Assembly (NCBI GenBank): GCA_002162685.1
Contig: MAAQ01000018.1
Span: 62,001-126,000, forward strand
Source of the DNA: Flavobacteriales bacterium 33_180_T64
GTDB taxonomy: Bacteria > Bacteroidota > Bacteroidia > Flavobacteriales > Flavobacteriaceae
Reading direction: 5' to 3'
DNA length: 64,000 nucleotides
The notes beneath the pieces were generated by a model. That model saw nothing but the letters and a program-made list of their open reading frames with translations. It had not been told where the DNA came from and made no database searches. This document shows, piece after piece, positions 9,246-19,100 of this stretch. Numbering within the stretch: position 1 is the stretch's first letter; each line of letters opens with the position of its first letter. Both the position numbers and the translations under genes were made by a program.

Positions 9246-10399
9246 ATTTTATTAGAGGAGGTATTGCTAGACCATATGTCTAAATACTTTTGGACAGAAT
9301 TAATATAATTATGCTCTTTCTCAATAAACGCACGCGCATTTTTAGAAATAATTTCAATCTGTTTTGGATTGGTAATTAACCATTCTAAGTGTTGAACAAT
9401 AGTATTTACATCAGGTTCAGCATTAATGGCAACGGTGTTTTTTTCTAATTCATAATAATCCAACCATTCTTGTTCAGCACCAGTGAAAACAACTTTTCCT
9501 TTAGCCATAGCTTCTAAGGCATTATAACCTTGGTCATAACCGTAAGCTTGGTCTAATAAGATATGGCAATCATCATAAAGCTTAATGTATGTTTCATATG
9601 GGATGCTATAGGTTGTAATGATTTCTACTTTATCTGCATATTTTATTTCAATAATTTTTAAAGCGTCTTTAAAATAATCATTTCCTTTCTTTACAATTGC
9701 AGAGGTGTTTACACCATGGAAGATTTTGATCTTTCCGCTTAAATCAATAGGGATATAGTTGATCTTTTCAGTATTAATGGCATTAGGAATTAGACCTAAA
9801 TATTTTGGATGTCCAACTAACGGCAAATGGTAATCCATATCAGTTGCAATTACGCCAGTACAGTTGCTATAAATATAGTTATGTAAATCCGTAAACTCAG
9901 GGTTTAAATACTGAAGCTGAAATTTATAAAGCTCAAATAATGAATTGTCTTCAAGATACGGACTCATAATACTATATCTAAACTTACCGTCCATCATATA
10001 TTTCATACACTGATGATCAATACCACAGGAGAGTAAAAATAATTTTTTATTGTGTTTGATAAGTCGCTTTATAAACCGTTTCTCATAAGCCGCTTGAATC
10101 ACTAAAGGCGATTCGTTTATAAGTTGAACAACATCAAAACCTTTCATTTTTTTTAAATAAAAAAAAGTTTTTAGATAGATTTCTAGTGTTGCTAAATCAA
10201 TAGATGTGAGTTTGTAAAAAGCAACTCGTAGCTTTTTTAATAAAAGATTGTGGAATGAGTGATTAATGTGAATATCAACAGGATAGTTTTTAAAACCATC
10301 ACCATTTCCAACGATAACAACCTCATGACCTAATTTAATAAGACCTTCTTTTAAAGAATTATGAAGTCTGCTATATTCTCCAACCAACAATATTCGCAT
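9242..10399 (-). CDS. GT4-like (group 1) glycosyltransferase
   Basis: 385 residues with a GT-B organisation. The N-terminal half begins MRILLVGEYSRLHNSL; the C-terminal half has IFHGVNTSAIVKKGNDYF, a polar DQAYGYDQGYNALEAMAKG segment at the position of the EX7E motif of GT4 enzymes, and a final helix. The glutamate of ALEAMAKG is the second E of that motif. It probably adds one sugar to the growing lipid-linked unit in the cytoplasm. It is the only gene on this strand between the plus-strand acyltransferase and a GT2 gene and is divergent from the GT2 by 58 bases. Confidence 0.8.
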   Translation of the reverse strand: MRILLVGEYSRLHNSLKEGLIKLGHEVVIVGNGDGFKNYPVDIHINHSFHNLLLKKLRVAFYKLTSIDLATLEIYLKTFFYLKKMKGFDVVQLINESPLVIQAAYEKRFIKRLIKHNKKLFLLSCGIDHQCMKYMMDGKFRYSIMSPYLEDNSLFELYKFQLQYLNPEFTDLHNYIYSNCTGVIATDMDYHLPLVGHPKYLGLIPNAINTEKINYIPIDLSGKIKIFHGVNTSAIVKKGNDYFKDALKIIEIKYADKVEIITTYSIPYETYIKLYDDCHILLDQAYGYDQGYNALEAMAKGKVVFTGAEQEWLDYYELEKNTVAINAEPDVNTIVQHLEWLITNPKQIEIISKNARAFIEKEHNYINSVQKYLDIWSSNTSSNKI

Positions 10400-10457
10400 A
10401 AAAATATTACTTTAGAGCAAAAATAAGAATTCCATTAACATAGCAATTATTTAAGTA

Positions 10458-11291
10458 ATGTCATTACGTATTGAAATTTTAATATCTACGATGTTTAAAG
10501 AAGATTTAAATTTCTTAAAACCAATGTTTCAGTACAATAATATCAATGATTTTGATATTATTATTGTTAACCAAACTACGGAAGATAAATTTCTAAGTTC
10601 TAATAACCCTAAGATAAAAGTCTTTAACTCACTTGAACGCGGTTCTCCTGCGAGCCGTAATCTTGCAATCCAAAATGCTACGAAAGATATTTGTTTAATG
10701 TCTGATGATGATATTGTGTATCAGCCTAATGTATTAGAAACAATAACTAAGGCCTATCAAGAGAATTCATTTGCAACCATGATTTCTTTTGAAGCAATAG
10801 ATGAACAAGGTAATAAGTATATTAAATATTATCCTGAAGGAAAACACAATAAACAAACTTTAAAAAGAATATATACTTGGGTGATTACATTTAAGAGATC
10901 GGTTTTTAAAGACAATGAGATTTATTTTAACCATTATTTTGGTGTAGGTTCAGTTTTTAAAGGTGTGACCGAATACGTCTTTTTACGAAATGCGCTTGAT
11001 AAGGGTTTATTAATGCAACATGTTTCTAAAACTATAGTTATGCATCCTAATGATAGTTCTGGTCGGCGAATGGCTAATGATGATGCCATACATGCAAGAG
11101 CAGCAATGCACCAGCGATTTTATGGTAATTTGAGCTATCTTTGGCTTGTGAAATATATTTTTTTTCTGCTAAGGCAGCGTTTTATAACACTTAGTGAAGT
11201 CTCGTATAAGTTTACCATAGGTTTAAAAGGAATTAAGATGTATAAACAATTAAAATCTGAAGGTAAAATAAATCTGTTGCATGAATATTAA
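10458..11291 (+). CDS. GT2 family glycosyltransferase
   Basis: 277 residues with a GT-A core: an unusual opening IEILISTMFKEDLNFL, then ERGSPASRNLAI at 60-71 and the acidic metal site MSDDDIVYQPN at 81-91. The second half has GVGSVFKGVTEYVFLRNA, matching the conserved acceptor-side region of flavobacterial GT2 proteins of this kind. No membrane helices are obvious apart from a weak hydrophobic stretch near YIFFLL. The last bases overlap the ketoisomerase start by 11, so the two are co-transcribed. The sugar and linkage are unknown. Confidence 0.82.
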   Translation: MSLRIEILISTMFKEDLNFLKPMFQYNNINDFDIIIVNQTTEDKFLSSNNPKIKVFNSLERGSPASRNLAIQNATKDICLMSDDDIVYQPNVLETITKAYQENSFATMISFEAIDEQGNKYIKYYPEGKHNKQTLKRIYTWVITFKRSVFKDNEIYFNHYFGVGSVFKGVTEYVFLRNALDKGLLMQHVSKTIVMHPNDSSGRRMANDDAIHARAAMHQRFYGNLSYLWLVKYIFFLLRQRFITLSEVSYKFTIGLKGIKMYKQLKSEGKINLLHEY

Positions 11292-11676
11292 AATAATTGA
11301 TATCCCAAAAATTACTGATCCTAGAGGTAATCTTGCTGTAATTGAAAAGGATTGCATTCCCTATGCTATAAAGCGTGTGTATTATTTATATGATGTGCCT
11401 AGCGATGCTTATAGAGGTGGACATGCACATAAAGAACAACTAGAGTTTTTAATTGCTTTAAGCGGAAGTTTTGAAGTTGTGTTAGATGATGGGCATTCTA
11501 AACAAACAGTCATGCTTAATAAACCCAATAAAGGTTTACTAATACCAACTGGTATTTGGAGAGAACTGGAGAACTTTTCTTCAGGAGCGATATGTTTGGT
11601 TTTAGCTTCTGATACTTTTGATGAAGATGATTATATAAGAGACTATAACGCATTTAAATTAGCTAAAAAGCCTTAG
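11281..11676 (+). CDS. fdtA: FdtA/QdtA-type dTDP-4-keto-6-deoxyglucose 3,4-ketoisomerase (WxcM-like cupin)
   Basis: 131 residues, the usual size of the single-domain cupin. DPRGNLAVIE at 13-22, YRGGHAHKEQLEFLIAL with H48 and H50, and GSFEVVLDDG are the hallmarks of FdtA/QdtA (PF05523). The enzyme turns dTDP-4-keto-6-deoxyglucose into the 3-keto isomer, the substrate of FdtB/QdtB aminotransferases. Whether the galacto or gluco product is made cannot be read from the sequence. It is separated from the aminotransferase by 5.6 kb, with a minus-strand gene in between. The 3' end overlaps the convergent GT2 gene by 18 bases. rmlA and rmlB, needed for the precursor, are not in this window. Confidence 0.87.
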   Translation: MNIKIIDIPKITDPRGNLAVIEKDCIPYAIKRVYYLYDVPSDAYRGGHAHKEQLEFLIALSGSFEVVLDDGHSKQTVMLNKPNKGLLIPTGIWRELENFSSGAICLVLASDTFDEDDYIRDYNAFKLAKKP

Positions 11677-12600
11677 ATCGACATGTAGTCGCCTTAATAG
11701 ATCTCTAAATTTTAAAAGTAGAATGCTTATAAATTTAGGACTTTTGTAAACCCATTGTTGTGTTTTGCTTAAGTGTCTTAAATCAATATTGTTATACAGT
11801 GCTTTTGAAAGTTGCTCTTCCTGTTCTAATTTATATTGAAAGGCTAAAGCATAACGGTTTAAGTCCAAATACTTTTTTAAAGTAGGGTGTTGCTTTTCTT
11901 CATCCAAAAAGTTATTCAAATCAAAGAGTTTTCTGCTTTTTAAAGTCGTATTGGTAAGTTTTTCCTCTGCATTTAAATTATGAGTTACACTTATGGTATT
12001 GTCAAATGCAGTTGGGTATTGGAGTGCGATTCTAATCCATAAATCAGTGTCTTCTCCTGAGGTATAATTCTCATTAAAATAGCCAATAGTATCCAATATA
12101 GATTTTGGTATAGCAATGCTAGAACTAGACGCTAAGCTGTTTATTGTGCTGTAATGAAAATAGTCATCTATAACACCTTTCCATTCTTTTTTCTTCGGAA
12201 GATCTTTGAAGACAGATGTAATAATTGTAGTACCTTTTATTCTATTATAAGCTTTACAATACATACCACAATCAGGAAACGTCTCATGCAATGATTTTAA
12301 ATGGTCTAAATGCTGTGGTTTCCAAATATCGTCAGCATCTAAAAAAGCAATGAGTGAAGCAGATGATTTTTTCACACCAAAATTTCTAGCATGAGAAACA
12401 CCTTTGTTGTCTGTAGTATAAAGTTGAAGACGTTTGTCATTTATGGCTTCAAGTACTGCTAAACTGTTATCTGTTGAACCATCATTAACAACAATAATCT
12501 CAAAGTCTTTAAAGGTTTGAGACAATACACTAGCTATCGTATTTGATATATCTTTTGCTTTGTTGTATAAAGGAATAACTACTGAAAAGTAAGGACTCAT
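11659..12600 (-). CDS. GT2 family glycosyltransferase
   Basis: About 313 residues from the ATG at 12600: VVIPLYNKAKDI at 7-18, VNDGSTDNS at 38-46 and FLDADDIW at 86-93 form a textbook GT-A core with its DXD site. An ATG seven codons upstream (12621) is possible, but the one at 12600 overlaps the TGA of the preceding GT2 as ATGA, a strong sign of translational coupling, and leaves the core at its usual position. The C-terminal 120 residues are helical and variable, probably for acceptor choice. It is transcribed with the upstream GT2 against the main operon direction. Confidence 0.85.
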   Translation of the reverse strand: MSPYFSVVIPLYNKAKDISNTIASVLSQTFKDFEIIVVNDGSTDNSLAVLEAINDKRLQLYTTDNKGVSHARNFGVKKSSASLIAFLDADDIWKPQHLDHLKSLHETFPDCGMYCKAYNRIKGTTIITSVFKDLPKKKEWKGVIDDYFHYSTINSLASSSSIAIPKSILDTIGYFNENYTSGEDTDLWIRIALQYPTAFDNTISVTHNLNAEEKLTNTTLKSRKLFDLNNFLDEEKQHPTLKKYLDLNRYALAFQYKLEQEEQLSKALYNNIDLRHLSKTQQWVYKSPKFISILLLKFRDLLRRLHVDLRLFS

Positions 12601-13487
12601 GAGTTTAAATCTTGATAACAAATGTAACTCAATTTATAACACTGTATTATAAAAATACGTGGACGATCTCCTAATAGATTGTTTTTAAATTGATTATAGA
12701 ATGCCTTGTATAGCCATGAAAAAAAGTAATTAACTTTCCATATTTTAAGCCTTTTAAAGGTGTTTAACAGACTGTTATCTGTGTCATTTAATTGTCCTTG
12801 TTCATTTAGTTTTAACAAGGTGTTTACTGCTGCTTCAATTTTATTTAGATAGATAGTGTTTGATTCTAAACCTAAATGATATACAGCATTGTCAATATGT
12901 AAAACGGGTGTTGTATTCGCTTTTAAAAGTGTGCCAAAATAATTATCATACCCATAGCCTTTTTGTCTTATTTTGACGTTATGTTCTGTAAATATAGATT
13001 TTTGAATTAAGAAATTAGCAGAAACTAAGCTCTTGTAAGTATTACTGTTTCTATAGTTTGCACTAAGTTCTTCTTTGGCTTTTCCGTAGGTCCAACGCAA
13101 CATGAAATTACTGTCAGGCTTTGTGTTTTCATAGGTGATTCCACCATATATGGCTTTATATTTAGAACCAAGATGTCCTATGTATTGTTCTATGAAATTA
13201 TCCGGTTTAGGCATCACATCTGCATCTAAAAACAAAAGCCAATCATATGCAGCACTTTTGGCAAGTTCTTGTCTGGTTGCAACTCTTCCTTTATTTTGAT
13301 GTGCAATACTGTATGTTATATTTGATAATTGTTGCACTTCAGAATTAAGTGTAGAAAAATGAGTTTTAGAACAATCATCAATACAAATAATCTCAAAAGG
13401 AGTAGATGAAGCCACTAATTGCTTATGAACAGTTGTCACAAGTGAACGAATATCATAATTAAAAACAGGAATAAGTACCGATAGCAT
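12597..13487 (-). CDS. GT2 family glycosyltransferase
   Basis: 296 residues: LSVLIPVFNYDI at 2-13, CIDDCS at 35-40 and LLFLDADVMPKP at 84-95 are the nucleotide-sugar and metal-binding elements of the GT-A fold. Residues around KGYGYDNYFG resemble the conserved acidic motif in the second half of GT2 enzymes. It is the first gene of a two-gene minus-strand unit with the following GT2 (ATGA overlap) and is divergent from the beta-helix protein gene over 104 bases. It likely builds part of the same repeat unit. No substrate can be assigned. Confidence 0.85.
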   Translation of the reverse strand: MLSVLIPVFNYDIRSLVTTVHKQLVASSTPFEIICIDDCSKTHFSTLNSEVQQLSNITYSIAHQNKGRVATRQELAKSAAYDWLLFLDADVMPKPDNFIEQYIGHLGSKYKAIYGGITYENTKPDSNFMLRWTYGKAKEELSANYRNSNTYKSLVSANFLIQKSIFTEHNVKIRQKGYGYDNYFGTLLKANTTPVLHIDNAVYHLGLESNTIYLNKIEAAVNTLLKLNEQGQLNDTDNSLLNTFKRLKIWKVNYFFSWLYKAFYNQFKNNLLGDRPRIFIIQCYKLSYICYQDLNS

Positions 13488-13533
13488 GCTGATGTCTTAG
13501 GATTCAAAAATACACTTTTTATAGTATTGGTAA

Positions 13534-13566
13534 TTTGTATTCATTTAATTTGCACCTATAAATTTG
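13534..13566 (+). promoter_or_regulatory. Promoter of the secreted beta-helix gene
   Basis: TTG at 13534-13536 and TAAATTTG at 13559-13566 are separated by 22 bases, matching the Bacteroidota -33/-7 layout. The box ends 25 bases before the ATG. Confidence 0.55.
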
Positions 13567-13591
13567 GTATAGTAATTGAAAACACTAAACT

Positions 13592-15217
13592 ATGAAACAG
13601 CAATTAATATATAGTATACTTTGTTTTGTTGGGTTTTGTTTAAATGCGCAACAAGAATTTCATGTATTTCCAAAAAATGATAAAAATACACCTGGAAGAG
13701 AAATAGGAGATGGGACTATAGCAAATCCTTGGGATTTAAAAACCGCCTTAAAACAAAAGCCTGATGCTGTTAACTCTGGTGATATTATATGGCTGCATGA
13801 AGGAATTTACAATGGACGCTTTATAAGTGCACTCCAAAGTTTAGATACCAATGCCTATATTACAGTTTCTGCTTTTGAAAAAGATAAGGTTGTTCTTAAC
13901 GGAAATGTAAACTCAAAATTAAGTGCAGTATTAGAAGTAAAAAGTAAGCAGGTTATTTATAAAAACTTTGAAATCACTTGTTTAGGTGGTTTTTCGAGAA
14001 ATGAAACAGACCTAAATTTTGAGCTTTGCGTTGGTCTTAGACATCTTACAGGAGAAAATAGATTTTATAACCTACAAATTCATGACAACCCAGGATTAGG
14101 ATTTGGATCGTGGAAGCATACTGCTGGATCTATAATTGAAAATTGCTTAATTTATAATAATGGCTATATAGGAAAAACAGAAAAAGGTCTAGGTGAAGGG
14201 ATGTACGTTCAGAATAAAAGTGAAGCGACGAGACTCATAAAAAATAATATTATTTTTAATAATTATTATAAAGGCATAGAAGTGTGGTCTGCTAGTAGAA
14301 ATGCAGATTTTGAATATGTAAAGAACATTACTTTAGAACATAATATTTTGTTTAATAACGGCTTGCCTTCAGGGTTTTATAGAGATAATATTATTGTAGC
14401 ATCGGCTGATAGAAATGGTGTTAACATCGCTAAAAATATTACGTTATCTAATAACGTATTATATCACAATGCTAATTTTACGACTAAAGAAATTAGAAAA
14501 GAAGCACCTTCATTAACCATAGGTTTTAACAAGAATGCACCTGTAGAGAATGTTGTTATTAAAAACAATATTATACTTGGGCGATCAAATACGCTTAGAA
14601 TTTTACATGCAAAATCGCTTACATTTTCTAACAATACAGTTTATACCGAGTTTATACATTTTGGCTTGACCACATTAGCTAATGCAAGTCATTGGAAGTT
14701 TAGTAATAATACATACTATGTGAAAAATAAAAGACCTGCATATCGAATCGTTGGTCATGAAGATTTAGAATTTAATAAATGGCAAACTACATTTGGTATT
14801 GATAACAATAGTGATTCAAAATTAACCACAACGTTTGATTTGAAAGCTGTATTAGCACTAAATAAACAAAAAGAAAACCCAAATACATTTCATTTAGCAT
14901 TGTTTAATAAGCTAGGTGATGATGTTACTGTCGATTTTAAAGATCAAAACCTAAATATTGGAAATACATATGAAATTTATGATGCCGAAAATCCTAATGT
15001 AATAATAAAATCAGGTGTACTTTCTGAAGATTTAAAAATCATATTTCCAATGCAATTAACAGCATTTAAAAAGCCACTTCACAGTACTAAAGCGCAAAAG
15101 ACAATATCTAATTTTGGAGTTTTTATTATTGAGTTTGAAACTCAAAATACAGATGAAGTTTCTGTTAAAAAGAAAGACAATGCAATTAAAAGGTTCTTTA
15201 GATGGTTGGGGTTTTAA
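13592..15217 (+). CDS. Secreted right-handed parallel beta-helix protein
   Basis: 541 residues with a signal peptide (residues 1-19, cut near LNAQQ). The mature N-terminus has the start common to polysaccharide lyase-like beta-helix proteins: FHVFPKND, DGTIANPWDLKTAL, then GDIIWLHEGIYNG. Residues 90-370 hold repeated turns rich in Asn (IIENCLIYNNG, LIKNNIIFNN, ITLEHNILFNN, IVIKNNI-like), as in a pectate-lyase-type helix. A small beta-rich domain of about 90 residues and a basic tail follow. No catalytic residues can be named, so lyase, hydrolase or binding are all possible. Its place beside the glycan locus suggests a role on an extracellular polysaccharide. The 3' end overlaps ftsE by 4 bases. 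Confidence 0.75.
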   Translation: MKQQLIYSILCFVGFCLNAQQEFHVFPKNDKNTPGREIGDGTIANPWDLKTALKQKPDAVNSGDIIWLHEGIYNGRFISALQSLDTNAYITVSAFEKDKVVLNGNVNSKLSAVLEVKSKQVIYKNFEITCLGGFSRNETDLNFELCVGLRHLTGENRFYNLQIHDNPGLGFGSWKHTAGSIIENCLIYNNGYIGKTEKGLGEGMYVQNKSEATRLIKNNIIFNNYYKGIEVWSASRNADFEYVKNITLEHNILFNNGLPSGFYRDNIIVASADRNGVNIAKNITLSNNVLYHNANFTTKEIRKEAPSLTIGFNKNAPVENVVIKNNIILGRSNTLRILHAKSLTFSNNTVYTEFIHFGLTTLANASHWKFSNNTYYVKNKRPAYRIVGHEDLEFNKWQTTFGIDNNSDSKLTTTFDLKAVLALNKQKENPNTFHLALFNKLGDDVTVDFKDQNLNIGNTYEIYDAENPNVIIKSGVLSEDLKIIFPMQLTAFKKPLHSTKAQKTISNFGVFIIEFETQNTDEVSVKKKDNAIKRFFRWLGF

Positions 15218-15897
15218 CTTTTACGTTGTACCACTTCAAAAACTTTATTCTCATCACATTTTAAAGTCTTACTAGGATATTTTAAGAGCAGCGCATAATC
15301 GTGAGTTGCCATTAAAATGGTATTTCCATTTTTATTAATATCTAATAAAACTTCCATAACTTCAATACTGGTTTGCGGATCTAAATTACCAGTAGGCTCA
15401 TCGGCTAAAATAAGTTCTGGGTCATTTAATAACGCTCTTGCAATCGCAATACGTTGCTGTTCACCACCAGATAATTCATGAGGAAATTTAAACCCTTTAG
15501 TTTTCATTGCAACTTTATCAAGAACAGCTTCTATGCGTTCCTTTATTTTAGTTTTATCTTTCCAACCTGTAGCTTTTAAAACAAAATCTAAATTTTGATT
15601 AATAGTTCTATCTGGTAATAGTTTAAAATCCTGAAAAACGATGCCCAATTTTCGTCTTAAAAAAGGAATCTCTTTTTCCTTCATGGTTCTTAAATTATAA
15701 TCTACAATATGGCCTTCACCTTCTGTGAGTTTTAAGTCACCATAAAGTGTTTTCATAAAACTACTCTTACCACTTCCTGTTTTACCAATGAGATAAACAA
15801 AATCTCCTTTTTTCATTTCAAAATTAACATCAGATAATACCATGCTATCTCCTTGATAGATTGAAGCATCTTTGAGTTGTAAAACAGTTTCAGACAT
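15214..15897 (-). CDS. ftsE: Cell division ABC transporter ATP-binding protein FtsE
   Basis: 227 residues, one complete ABC domain: Walker A GKTGSGKS at 38-45, a Q-loop at VFQDFKLLPD, the signature LSGGEQQRIAIARAL and Walker B LILADEPTGNLDP, then a switch histidine in MATHDYALL. The short length and the DFKLLPDRTI sequence after the Q-loop are typical of FtsE rather than LolD. FtsE works with FtsX at the divisome to control peptidoglycan hydrolases. No ftsX is present next to it, which is normal in this group. It is divergent from the TPR protein gene. Confidence 0.85.
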   Translation of the reverse strand: MSETVLQLKDASIYQGDSMVLSDVNFEMKKGDFVYLIGKTGSGKSSFMKTLYGDLKLTEGEGHIVDYNLRTMKEKEIPFLRRKLGIVFQDFKLLPDRTINQNLDFVLKATGWKDKTKIKERIEAVLDKVAMKTKGFKFPHELSGGEQQRIAIARALLNDPELILADEPTGNLDPQTSIEVMEVLLDINKNGNTILMATHDYALLLKYPSKTLKCDENKVFEVVQRKS

Positions 15898-16025
15898 AAT
15901 TAATATGAAGTAGTTAATAGAATTGTAAATGTATTATAAAAAGAATCAATTACCAATACAGAAATTTCAAATCATAAAATTATTATGAATAATAACGAAG
16001 TAGACTTTATACTTCCTGAAAAATA

Positions 16026-16039
16026 TTTAAACGTTTAAA
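16026..16039. repeat. Perfect 14-base palindrome in the ftsE/TPR intergenic region
   Basis: TTTAAACGTTTAAA is its own reverse complement. It lies in the 247-base divergent spacer (15898-16144), 75 bases upstream of the TPR promoter box. It may be an operator, or chance in AT-rich DNA. Nothing else in this spacer is clearly coding. Confidence 0.3.
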
Positions 16040-16089
16040 ATGAGATCCTAAACCTTTTAATAAGTCGGTGTATAATTATAGTACGATTC

Positions 16090-16121
16090 TTGCGTTATAG
16101 ATTTGAGATAAATTATCTTTG
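16090..16121 (+). promoter_or_regulatory. Promoter of the TPR/outer-membrane barrel operon
   Basis: TTG at 16090-16092 and TATCTTTG at 16114-16121 with 21 bases between them fit the Bacteroidota -33/-7 consensus. The box ends 23 bases before the ATG at 16145. Confidence 0.6.
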
Positions 16122-16144
16122 ACATCAATTAAAAATCGAACTTA

Positions 16145-19100
16145 ATGACTTTTAGAAAAATAAGTTTATTACTGAGTTTTCTGTTGCTTGCTTCATACCT
16201 ACAAGCACAACAATCTGCTACATATACTAGCAACTTGGTAGCGTATCAAAAAGCACTTATGCTTTATAATAACAAACAATATCAAGCAGCTCAATCGTTG
16301 TTTGAAGCTGTTAAAAATGATGCTCCAAATGAAACTTTAGAATCCGATTGCGCCTATTATATTGCTAATTGTGCTGTGCGATTAAATCAACAAAATGCAG
16401 ATGATCTAATTCAAGAATTTGTAGAAGGGTATCCAACCAGTACTAAACGAAACACTGCATTTTTAGATGTAGGTGATTATTATTTTTCCAATGGAAAATA
16501 TGCTTATGCTAGAAAATGGTATGATAAAGTTGATGAAGTTAGTGTTGCACGATCAGAACGCGATAAGTTTAATTTTAATTATGGGTATTCATTATATTCT
16601 ACGAATGATGAAACAGGTGCGAATAAATATTTAAACCGTGTTGTTACTTCTGAAACCTATGGTTCTCAAGCTAAATATTATATTGGTTTTATGGCTTATG
16701 AAGGTGATGATTATGATAAAGCTAATGAGTATTTTGATCAAGTAAGTGATCAAGAAAAATACCAAGAGAAACTATCATATTATCAAGCCGATTTAAATTT
16801 CAAGCTTGGGAAGTTTGAAAAAGCAATCGCGCTTGCAAACGAACAATTAGATAATAGTAGCCCAAAAGAAAAATCAGAGCTTTCAAAAATTATAGGCGAA
16901 AGTTATTTCAATCTAGAACAGTATGCTGAAGCAATTCCGCATTTAAAAGCATTTAATGGAAGACGTGGTAAATGGAATAATGTCGATTACTATCAGCTAG
17001 GTTATGCCTATTATAAACAAAATGATTTTGACAATGCGATTTCCGAATTCAATAAAATTATTGGCGGTAATAATGCTGTAGCTCAGAATGCCTATTACCA
17101 TTTAGGTGAAAGTTATATCAACCTTGATAAGAAACAAGAGGCTTTAAATGCATTTAGAAATGCATCACAAATGGATTATGATTTGAAAATACAAGAAGAT
17201 GCTTGGTTAAACTATGCAAAAATTAGTTATGAGATTGGAAATCCATACCAATCTGTTCCACAGGTGTTAACAGGTTATTTAGATGCGTATCCAGAAACAA
17301 ATTATAAAAACGAAATTGAAACCTTATTAATTGATTCGTATATCACCTCTAGAAACTACAAAGAAGCAATTAAAATATTAGAAAATAAAAAGAGTTTTGA
17401 AAATAGAGTTGCTTATCAAAAAGTGGCATTTTATAGAGGAATAGAAGTGTATAATGAAGGTGATTATAACAATGCTAGAATTCTTTTTGAAAAATCGATA
17501 GATGAAGCTAAAGATGCTGTTTTTACAACAAGAGCTATATTTTGGAAAGCAGAAACAGATTATCACCTTAATAGTTTTAATGAAGCTCTTATTGGCTTTA
17601 AACAATTTGCTCAACAAAGTGAAGCTTCTAATGTCAATGAAATACATAATCTAGATTATAATATCGCTTACACGTATTTTAAACTTAAAGATTATAACCA
17701 AGCGACATCTAACTTTCAAAAATTTATTGATACTCATAAAGATGATAAGCTACGTTTAAATGATGCGTATTTGAGACTTGGTGATGGACATTTTGTATCT
17801 ACTAATTATAACAGTGCTATTACGGCTTACGATAAAGCGATAGAAATAAATGAGATAGAAGCCGATTATGCGTCGTTTCAAAAAACCATGAGTTATGGGT
17901 ATATTGGTCAAGGCTCGAAAAAAATAAAAGGCTTAGATGCATTTATAAAGGCGTTTCCAAAGTCATCCTTACGTGACGATGCTATGTATGAACTGGCAAA
18001 TTCTTATGTCAAATCAAATGAAACTGAAAAGGCCATGAGGCTTTATGACCGATTGAATTCAGAATATAGAAATAGTGTATTTATTCCAAAAGCATTACTA
18101 CGTCAAGGCTTATCGTATTATAATGCTAATGACAATGAAAGGGCACTAACAAAATTTCGGAAAGTAGCTCATGATTATCCATCTACAGAAGAGGCTAATC
18201 AAGCGGTCTCTACAGCGCGATTAATATATATAGATTTAGGACGTGTTGATGAGTATGCCGCTTGGGTAAAAACCTTAGATTATATAAATGTTACAGATGC
18301 CGAATTAGATAACACATCATATTTAGCTGCAGAGAAGCAATATCTAGATAATAATACAGATGGTGCAATTCGTCAATTTAATAAATATCTGAATAATTTT
18401 CCCAATGGTATTCATGCATTAAAATCTCACTTTTATGTAGCCAAATTATATTCAAAAAAACAATTACCCGAAAATGCACAACCGCATTATGAGTTTGTCG
18501 TGAACAAACAAAAAGGTGAGTTTACAGAGCAAGCTGTTGTAAAGTTATCTGAAATATATTTAAACGCTTCAGATTGGGATCTTGCTATTCCGTTATTAAA
18601 ACGTTTAGAAAATGAAGCCGATTATCCACAAAATATTACTTACGCAGAATCTAATTTAATGAATGCTTACTATCAGAAAGAGAATTATACTGAAGCTGTA
18701 AATTATGCTGAAAAGGCACTTCAGAATTCTAAAATTGATAACAAAGTAAAGAGTGATGCACAAATTATCATTGCACGTTCGGCTATTAAAACAGGAAATG
18801 AAGCCAAAGCAAAAACGGCTTATACTAAAGTTGAAAAAATTGCAACAGGCGCTTTAGCCGCCGAAGCCTTATTTTATAATGCCTATTTCAAAAATAAAGA
18901 AGGACAACATGACGCTTCAAATACAACAATTCAAAAACTAGCTAGAGATTATAGTAGTTATAAATATTATAGCGCTAAAGGTCTAGTGGTTATGGCAAAA
19001 AATTATGACGCATTAGGTGATGCCTTTCAAGCGACCTACATTTTAGAAAGTGTGATTAGCAATTTTGCTGAGTTTGATGATGTTGTTACCGAAGCTCAAA

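Noticed and set aside
15984-16037. 17-codon ORF (MNNNEVDFILPEKYLNV) upstream of the TPR gene
   Set aside because: It is short, has no start signal and overlaps a palindrome; a regulatory leader peptide is possible but unsupported.
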